The translations under genes and the position numbers were made by a program. From Cytophagales bacterium (GTDB taxonomy: Bacteria; Bacteroidota; Bacteroidia; Cytophagales; Bernardetiaceae), in NCBI GenBank assembly GCA_013299045.1, contig JAAFJX010000010.1:1-64000 (forward strand): a DNA stretch of 64,000 nt, read 5' to 3'. Numbering within the stretch: the first letter of the stretch is position 1; each line of letters starts with the position of its first letter. This document shows positions 58,594-64,000 of the stretch, one piece after another. The notes beneath the pieces are model-generated. The model was not told the DNA's origin. It made no database searches and was given only the letters and a program-made list of their open reading frames with translations.

Positions 58594-61290
58594 TTAAAAA
58601 CCAAAACTCACGCGAAAATGGTTGGTAGGCACTTTTGAGTTAGGCAAGTAGGCCAGCACATAGTCCACACGGCCAAACTTAAAAATATGCTCTATACCAA
58701 GCGTAACTTCGCCGTACCAGAACAAATCCGTATCTACGCGCTGACGAAATGGGTTTTCAGAAGGTGTACTCAGCAAATGCGCCCCAACCACTGGCTGCCA
58801 TTTTAATTTACGCAAAACAGGCATGGTATTCAGAAGAAAGCCGTTGAAATGGTGCTCTATGTGCCCTTCCAAATAAGTAGCTGTGGTGCTATAATTGTAG
58901 TAGGGCAAGGCAAAGAAACTTTCAAAATCGCTTGGCGCAAAAAGGGTTTGAGTCGTACTAAAATGCTTGTAATCGGCAAAATAGGAGGTCTTGTTTCTCA
59001 AAAAGCCCCCTGCCGTAAACGACCAGTCCATGCTGCCTACCAAGCCTAAGTTCAGAGCGTCTTCTAAACGAATAATCCACTTATCATAGTCTGCATCTCC
59101 CTTTTGCAAAGGTATTGCTTTGGTATAGCCGAGCACAAGGGTAGGATAGGGCGAGCCAGAGTAGTAGCGCGCATTGGGGTAGGTGGTATAAGTTTGCTTG
59201 AAACGAATACGGGTTGTTGCATTGATAGTCAGTGCGTTGCTACTTGTTGTAAGCGGGCTGTCTGTGCCAGCATAGGTGAGGGTGGGGTTGTTATCTACAA
59301 ATGTGCGCTCTTTCCAGTTTAGATAGGGCTTAGGAAAAGGAGCAACATTTTGAAGCGGTTCGCGCTTGGCGTAAGCCACTTGGCCGTTCAGAATAAAGCC
59401 ATTAAGAACTTCTGCTCCTGTGTAGAGTTGTGCATAAGTATTTTGATAGAGCCTCATAAAGTTCTGCTCCATGAGAAGGGTATAAATGCTATTTGCGAGG
59501 GGCGAAATAGGGTCTCGGCGGTTGTACTGCTGCACAAACTGCCCGCCTTCCAAGTTGATAAAAGCGCGATTGATGGCATTGAATCGGTGCGAAATACCCG
59601 CTTTGAGGTATGGCTTTTGGCTTGCAAAGCCATAACGACCATGTAAAAAGTAGCTGGTATTATACTTGGGCTTGTAGTCATCTTCGGGGTCAGTATATTT
59701 TGCAAAAGTGAGGCGTGCATTCAAAACAGCACCTTCTACGGTATTAAACTGCAAGCCTTCAAGCAAAGGGGAGGTGCTAAAACTGTAAAATTTGTAGCTG
59801 TTTCGGTAAGAGTAGCCCGTTACAACATCAAAGAAACCAAACTTATTGTTGCGCTTATCCACAGAGTCGCGGTAGGGACGGCTCTGCCTGATGGTTTCTA
59901 CGCTGTCTTTTTTCTGGTAGTCTGCTTGCTCTTCGGCTGTAAGCGGTGTTGGTCTATACTTTGCCCAAAAAGTGGTATCGTTCTCAATAGACTCTGCTTG
60001 TATGACCTTCACTTCGTTTTTAAAGAAATTTGGCTGATTGTCAATAGGAATACTGTCTTTGGCTATCACTTCTTCTTTTTTCTTTTGGGTAAATTTTTCG
60101 CGTTTAGGCGCAATGGGTTTGCCGAGTTTTTTAGGGTTTTCTGCTATTTCGTTGGCCTTTTGCAGGGCTTTTTCAGGGTTCTGCCAGGCAATTGGCGTGT
60201 AGGCTTGCACGTTGTAATTGGTAAACGAACCAGTAAAAGAACCTCCGCCCTTCACACGCACATTCAAAAAACCAGCATCAAACTTAAAATCAATCACGCT
60301 AGTACCACACATCCACAAATCCTGCTTGATAGGCATATAGGTCTGTTTGAGCCTAATGTATTCCACAAATTCAATCCCAGCTTCCTTCGGAATAGTCAGG
60401 TCAAGGCTATGCACACGCCACGTATCCTCTTGAATAAAGATAAAACCCTTATAGAGCGGCGCACCCTTTTGGCGCGGAATGACCTCAATTTTATTCACAC
60501 GAACGCCCTGCTCTGTAAACTCACCAAGGTATTTGTACTTGTAATAAAGCATTGCGTTGGAGGCTATCGGCGACACGATACCGCGCTCAGAAACACCTTC
60601 TACGGCATTGTCATAAACCGAAAACGAGTTAAAAGCAGCGGCGCTGTTCCAAGTAGCGGATTTGCTGCTGCCGCTCACTTTTGATTTCAGGATAATCTCT
60701 TTTTCTTTTTTGGGTGCTTCAAAGTAGTAGTCCGAAAGGCTCTCAGAGAGGTAAAAAATGCCAGTTTTGGTATCCATGCCCTCAAAAATATCTATCTTCT
60801 TGCCCATGATTTTATCTGGCTTTTCGGTAATACGCTGCACTCCTTTGATGTAAGCCCTAAAGCTGTACTTTTGTGCTTGGTTTTTATAAAACTTGCGGTA
60901 GGCTTGCGCATTTTTGATAATTTGGTAAGCGGGGTCAAGGGCGTTTTGGCTCACTTCCACGTTGCCGAGGTTATAAACCTCTTCTTGCATTTGTACATTC
61001 AGTTCCTTATTTGCGCCCTCTATTTTAAGCTCTCTAGTTTGTGTTTTATACCCAACAAAGCGGTAAACGATGGTCTGAGTGCCATTTTCAACAGATAAGC
61101 TATAAAGGCCATCATCATTAGAGGTTGTGCCTTTGGTAGTGCCTTGAATATGCACTGTTACGTAGGGCATGGCCTGCCCCTCGTTGTCAGTAATTTTACC
61201 ACTCAGCCTGTAGCCTTGGGCATAAAGATTGGTGCTGAACAAATAAGAACAGAGGAGCGTGGCGCAAAGGAGAAAAACCGATTTATACAT
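58594..61290 (-). CDS. DUF5686 outer-membrane protein with N-terminal CarboxypepD_reg domain
   Basis: 898 aa from the ATG at 61290; an ATG at 61314 would add eight residues. A signal peptide (ending NLYAQG) precedes a carboxypeptidase-regulatory-like domain (~20-105: YRLSGKITDNEGQAMPYVTVHIQGTTKGT), followed by the DUF5686 region (YQIIKNAQAYRKFYKNQAQKYSFRAYIKGVQRI) and a long C-terminal beta-barrel ending in alternating hydrophobic residues and Phe (NHFRVSFGF). It is a conserved Bacteroidota outer-membrane family of unknown function, related in plan to TonB-independent barrels. A Lys-rich middle stretch (~400-450) may be a periplasmic linker. Confidence 0.87.
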   Translation of the reverse strand: MYKSVFLLCATLLCSYLFSTNLYAQGYRLSGKITDNEGQAMPYVTVHIQGTTKGTTSNDDGLYSLSVENGTQTIVYRFVGYKTQTRELKIEGANKELNVQMQEEVYNLGNVEVSQNALDPAYQIIKNAQAYRKFYKNQAQKYSFRAYIKGVQRITEKPDKIMGKKIDIFEGMDTKTGIFYLSESLSDYYFEAPKKEKEIILKSKVSGSSKSATWNSAAAFNSFSVYDNAVEGVSERGIVSPIASNAMLYYKYKYLGEFTEQGVRVNKIEVIPRQKGAPLYKGFIFIQEDTWRVHSLDLTIPKEAGIEFVEYIRLKQTYMPIKQDLWMCGTSVIDFKFDAGFLNVRVKGGGSFTGSFTNYNVQAYTPIAWQNPEKALQKANEIAENPKKLGKPIAPKREKFTQKKKEEVIAKDSIPIDNQPNFFKNEVKVIQAESIENDTTFWAKYRPTPLTAEEQADYQKKDSVETIRQSRPYRDSVDKRNNKFGFFDVVTGYSYRNSYKFYSFSTSPLLEGLQFNTVEGAVLNARLTFAKYTDPEDDYKPKYNTSYFLHGRYGFASQKPYLKAGISHRFNAINRAFINLEGGQFVQQYNRRDPISPLANSIYTLLMEQNFMRLYQNTYAQLYTGAEVLNGFILNGQVAYAKREPLQNVAPFPKPYLNWKERTFVDNNPTLTYAGTDSPLTTSSNALTINATTRIRFKQTYTTYPNARYYSGSPYPTLVLGYTKAIPLQKGDADYDKWIIRLEDALNLGLVGSMDWSFTAGGFLRNKTSYFADYKHFSTTQTLFAPSDFESFFALPYYNYSTTATYLEGHIEHHFNGFLLNTMPVLRKLKWQPVVGAHLLSTPSENPFRQRVDTDLFWYGEVTLGIEHIFKFGRVDYVLAYLPNSKVPTNHFRVSFGF

Positions 61291-61507
61291 AGTTAATTTA
61301 TTTGTTTTGAGCATTTTGATAATTTTTGTTTCATATTTTTATGCTAGAAATTCTACTATCAGATAGCAAAAGGATATAAAAGGTTGCGCACAAAAACAGG
61401 CTATCTTTTGTATTCTCTTTATTCCAAAAACAATCTAAGAAGCTACTTGTTATAATCCGAAATGATATAGATATTTGCGGTTCAGCACTACCAACTCGCA
61501 ACTTACT

Positions 61508-62296
61508 ATGTTTTATACAAAAATACGCTTCTTCCGCTTTGTTTTGGCAATTTTTTGTCTTGGTTTTCTTCTGTCCGCCTCTTGTAAAGAAACTACCGTG
61601 AAGCTCCCTCCTGAGCTAGCTGGCAAATTGAAACTAGAAAGTTTTGTATTTAAATACCTATCGGCTAGAACAAAAATGAATCTTGATATGGGCAATAACG
61701 TGCGAACTGCAGCCGAGATTCGCATCAAAAAAGACAGTGTGATATGGCTCTCTTTACGCCCAGCGCTCAATATTGAAGCTTTGCGTGTTTCTATTACTAA
61801 GGATTCTATTTGCTACATGGACAAGCTCCAGAAAGAATACGATACGAAGAGTTATGCAGAAATTAGCCAGCTAATTGGTTTGGAAGCAAACTACCAACTT
61901 TTGGAAGACTTTTTTGTGGGCAATTTGATTGAAACTGGGCAAACGTATTCGGCTCCCGAAAAACTAGAAACCGATTTTTTGCTCAAGCAAGACCATGTCA
62001 AATTCAGTATGGAAGCCTTAGTAGGCCGTCAGAATGCCAAAGTAAGCCAATATAAAGTGCTGCAAAAGGGTATTGATAACAATATGCGGGTAGATTATTC
62101 CGACTTTAAGCCTATCAATAAACTGCTTTTTGCACACCGCTCCAAGATACTCACCAATTATCGTGATGAGAACAACGAAGCCCAAAAAATTGAGATAGAC
62201 ATTGAGCATGAAAAAGTAGAAATGCTTGCACAAGCGCCTGCCTTTAACTTCAAGATTCCGTCTAATTACAAGAAGCGCGCACCTCAAAAAAAATAG
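61508..62296 (+). CDS. DUF4292 lipoprotein
   Basis: 262 aa from the ATG at 61508; the longer reading begins with TTG and precedes the signal peptide. The signal peptide ends in a lipobox (LLSASC). The mature protein follows the DUF4292 plan, a LolA/LolB-like half-barrel: SFVFKYLSARTKMNLDMG, AEIRIKKDSVIWLSLRPALNIEALRVSITKDSI, then ISQLIGLEANYQLLEDFFVGNLI. Resemblance to LolA-type folds suggests lipoprotein or lipid handling in the periplasm, but this is inference. It diverges from the DUF5686 gene. Confidence 0.85.
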   Translation: MFYTKIRFFRFVLAIFCLGFLLSASCKETTVKLPPELAGKLKLESFVFKYLSARTKMNLDMGNNVRTAAEIRIKKDSVIWLSLRPALNIEALRVSITKDSICYMDKLQKEYDTKSYAEISQLIGLEANYQLLEDFFVGNLIETGQTYSAPEKLETDFLLKQDHVKFSMEALVGRQNAKVSQYKVLQKGIDNNMRVDYSDFKPINKLLFAHRSKILTNYRDENNEAQKIEIDIEHEKVEMLAQAPAFNFKIPSNYKKRAPQKK

Positions 62297-62387
62297 GCTT
62301 TGTGTTTTTGCCACACACGATTAAATGCGTATTATTGCGCTCAGAACGCTCGCTTTTTTTGCGAACCCACTCAAATAAACTGCTTAC

Positions 62388-63416
62388 ATGGTTCTTGATG
62401 CTGTCATTCAATCTGAAAATCAGGTTTTTAAACGAACTGATGCCAACGGCGTGGAGCGCTCTGCTGCTCTTGAGCGCATTGTAAGTGCTATTTGCAAGGT
62501 ACTGGACTCCGAATTTGTGTCTGAATATGACCTCAAAACAATAAAAAACTTAGAGCAAAACGTAGCACTGAACCCCAACGAGTATTTGCGCGTACGGGTG
62601 AGCGCCGTCAAGTTTTTGATTGAAAAGATTACGGAAGACGATGTTATCACGGAGTATGAAATGCAGCTTTTTAATGAGCTAACTGACAATTTATCTTTGG
62701 ACTCGGAAAGCAGCGCACAGATAAAAAACGATATTGAGCGTATTCAGAATATGTATCTTATTGGCCGAAGCGACAACGCCACCGCCGATGCCTCTGAGCC
62801 ACAGCACGTGCAGTGGTGGAAATCCTTGGACAAAAGCTGGAAGCAGCTTTTCCATCGTTATTTAGGCATTGAGGGCATTCCTACAGCCAACAACATTGAA
62901 AATATTTTTTATTTGGCACAGTTGGACTGTTCCTTCAACAAGATTACCACACTCGCACCGATACAAAGCTTGCCAAACTTGAGCATACTCAAACTTTCGG
63001 GCTGCGACCAACTTACAGACTGGGAGATACTCGGTAACTTTACAGACCTCAAAAACTTGTCGGTAAAATATAATGAGACACTGCGCGAAGCCCACTGGTT
63101 CAAAAATATGCGCCGTTTGTTTGCATTAGACCTCAGCGAAACCTCTATCAGCAGCCTTCAAGATGTGGCAGAACTGCATAACTTAGAGCAGATTTCCTTC
63201 GGACAAACACCCATTACAGACCTAAGCCCGCTGCAAAACTTGAACAAACTGCATTCAATTTTTTGTAGCCACACTCTCATCAAGTCGCTAGAACCACTTA
63301 AAAACCTAACAGGGCTGAAGCACCTGCATATTTTGGGCTGTAAGGAACTCAGCGAGGCCGCCATTATAGACTTTCAGAAAGCACAGCCAAACTGTTTGAT
63401 TCGCAACGCATTCTGA
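62388..63416 (+). CDS. Leucine-rich-repeat protein, cytoplasmic
   Basis: 342 aa with no signal peptide. Residues ~1-125 are helical and charged (ALERIVSAICKVLDSEFVSEYDLKTIKNLEQN). From ~175 there are about seven leucine-rich repeats of 22-23 residues of the internalin-like type (LAQLDCSFNKITTLAPIQSL, LSILKLSGCDQLTDWEIL, LKNLSVKYNETL, LFALDLSETSISSLQDVA, LEQISFGQTPITDLSPLQ, LHSIFCSHTLIKSLEPLK, LKHLHILGCKELSEAAI). LRR surfaces bind proteins; the partner is unknown. It lies 12 bases before the metal ABC ATPase gene, so they may be co-transcribed. Confidence 0.82.
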   Translation: MVLDAVIQSENQVFKRTDANGVERSAALERIVSAICKVLDSEFVSEYDLKTIKNLEQNVALNPNEYLRVRVSAVKFLIEKITEDDVITEYEMQLFNELTDNLSLDSESSAQIKNDIERIQNMYLIGRSDNATADASEPQHVQWWKSLDKSWKQLFHRYLGIEGIPTANNIENIFYLAQLDCSFNKITTLAPIQSLPNLSILKLSGCDQLTDWEILGNFTDLKNLSVKYNETLREAHWFKNMRRLFALDLSETSISSLQDVAELHNLEQISFGQTPITDLSPLQNLNKLHSIFCSHTLIKSLEPLKNLTGLKHLHILGCKELSEAAIIDFQKAQPNCLIRNAF

Positions 63417-63427
63417 CACCCTGTCTC

Positions 63428-64000
63428 ATGCAAAACCATGCAATTTCGGTGAACGGTTTGTACGCCAGTTATGAGAATAACCGCGTTTTGACAAACATCA
63501 GTTTTATTTTAGAAAAAGGAAGCCTGGCTGGTATCATGGGGCCAAATGGCGCTGGCAAATCCACACTCCTTAAAGCCATTTTAGGGCTTTTGAGTACGGA
63601 CGAGGGCGAAATTTTATTGCTCAATAAAAAACTAGAGGCTGTTCGTAAACAAATCAGTTATGTACCGCAACGCTCATCAGTGGACTGGGACTTTCCTATT
63701 TCTGTTTTTGAAGTAGTTTTGATGGGGCGTTATGTGCATTTGGGCTGGCTCAAACGAAGCTCAAAAACAGATAAAGAGTTGGCTATGAAAGCCCTCGAGC
63801 AAGTGGGTATGACGGCTTTCAAAGACCGCCAAATTGCAGAGCTATCAGGTGGGCAGCAGCAGCGTGTATTTTTGGCCAGAGCGCTAGCGCAGGAAGCAGA
63901 GTTATACTTTCTGGACGAGCCATTTGTGGGCGTAGATGCAGCCACCGAGCAAGACTTTGTAGCCATTCTCAAAGACCTTCAAAACCAGAATAAAACCGTT
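63428..64000 (+). CDS. Metal ABC transporter ATP-binding protein (zinc/manganese type), cut by the window end
   Basis: 191 codons visible from the ATG at 63428 with no stop before 64000; a typical protein is ~250 aa. ABC ATPase motifs: Walker A GIMGPNGAGKSTLLKAI, Q-loop YVPQRSSVDWDFPISVFEVVLMGRY, signature ELSGGQQQRVFLARAL, Walker B AELYFLDEPFVGVDA. The QRSSVDWDFPISV..VV.MGRY stretch is characteristic of the MntB/ZnuC group that imports Mn2+ or Zn2+ with a membrane permease and a binding protein, probably encoded beyond the window. Confidence 0.92.
   Translation, partial: MQNHAISVNGLYASYENNRVLTNISFILEKGSLAGIMGPNGAGKSTLLKAILGLLSTDEGEILLLNKKLEAVRKQISYVPQRSSVDWDFPISVFEVVLMGRYVHLGWLKRSSKTDKELAMKALEQVGMTAFKDRQIAELSGGQQQRVFLARALAQEAELYFLDEPFVGVDAATEQDFVAILKDLQNQNKTV

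Noticed and set aside
59926-60684. 252-codon frame antisense to the DUF5686 gene
   Set aside because: It mirrors codon structure of the real gene; its Phe-rich translation is typical of antisense shadows.

Overview
The window looks like a Bacteroidota chromosome, probably from the Cytophagales side of the phylum. The evidence is a fused LpxC-FabZ gene, secreted proteins with type IX secretion (T9SS) C-terminal sorting domains, many SpII lipoproteins, DUF5686, DUF4292 and GIN-domain (DUF2807) families, and repeated TAnnTTTG promoter boxes. I see no rRNA, tRNA or CRISPR. The genus cannot be named from the sequence alone.

Layout. 1-5.2 kb: one arm of a long inverted repeat, a small lipoprotein, a gmd-rsmB pair and two cell-envelope lipoproteins. 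5.5-8.7 kb: lipid A genes lpxD and lpxC/fabZ, then a shortened endonuclease V homologue. 9-14 kb: lpdA, a CDP-paratose-type epimerase and asnB. 14.2-17.2 kb: a membrane adenylate cyclase, an M23 peptidase and an NTF2-like protein. 17.5-27 kb: a large secreted Asp-box protein, an M42-like peptidase, an Ig-like lipoprotein, a TonB-dependent receptor and a cyclase-family hydrolase. 27-33.3 kb (minus strand): uppP, fabD, fumC, a rhodanese lipoprotein, and meaB with an overlapping lipoprotein gene. 33.7-42.2 kb: secA-ruvA, uvrA and an FKBP lipoprotein. 42.4-46.6 kb: a patch of IS debris, with an IS1182-like remnant, a broken IS1-family transposase, an Rpn-type nuclease, a CoA-transferase and a small terminal-inverted-repeat element. 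46.6-48.5 kb: a methyltransferase and mdh. 48.5-49.4 kb: a repeat-rich gap with the second arm of the inverted repeat. 49.4-51.7 kb: a CHASE2 membrane sensor followed by a FecR-like secreted protein. 52.2-58.5 kb: five tandem paralogous lipoproteins ending in a frameshifted M43-like T9SS metalloprotease. 58.6-64 kb: a DUF5686 outer-membrane protein, a DUF4292 lipoprotein, a leucine-rich-repeat protein and a truncated metal ABC ATPase.

The part most likely to be undescribed is 52.1-58.5 kb. Five lipoprotein genes share nearly identical signal peptides, C-termini, promoters and 5'-end hairpins but have divergent centres. Their intergenic spacers alternate between two types, as if a two-gene unit had been amplified and then mixed by gene conversion. 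Directly behind the last copy is a secreted protease gene broken at an 11-base poly-C run. One C fewer restores the reading frame, so this may be a phase-variable switch or a homopolymer sequencing error. A second layer of interest is the set of dispersed intergenic repeats, including a 295-bp inverted pair about 48 kb apart and a TAGTCGTCCCTTAAAA-type motif at six or more intergenic sites.
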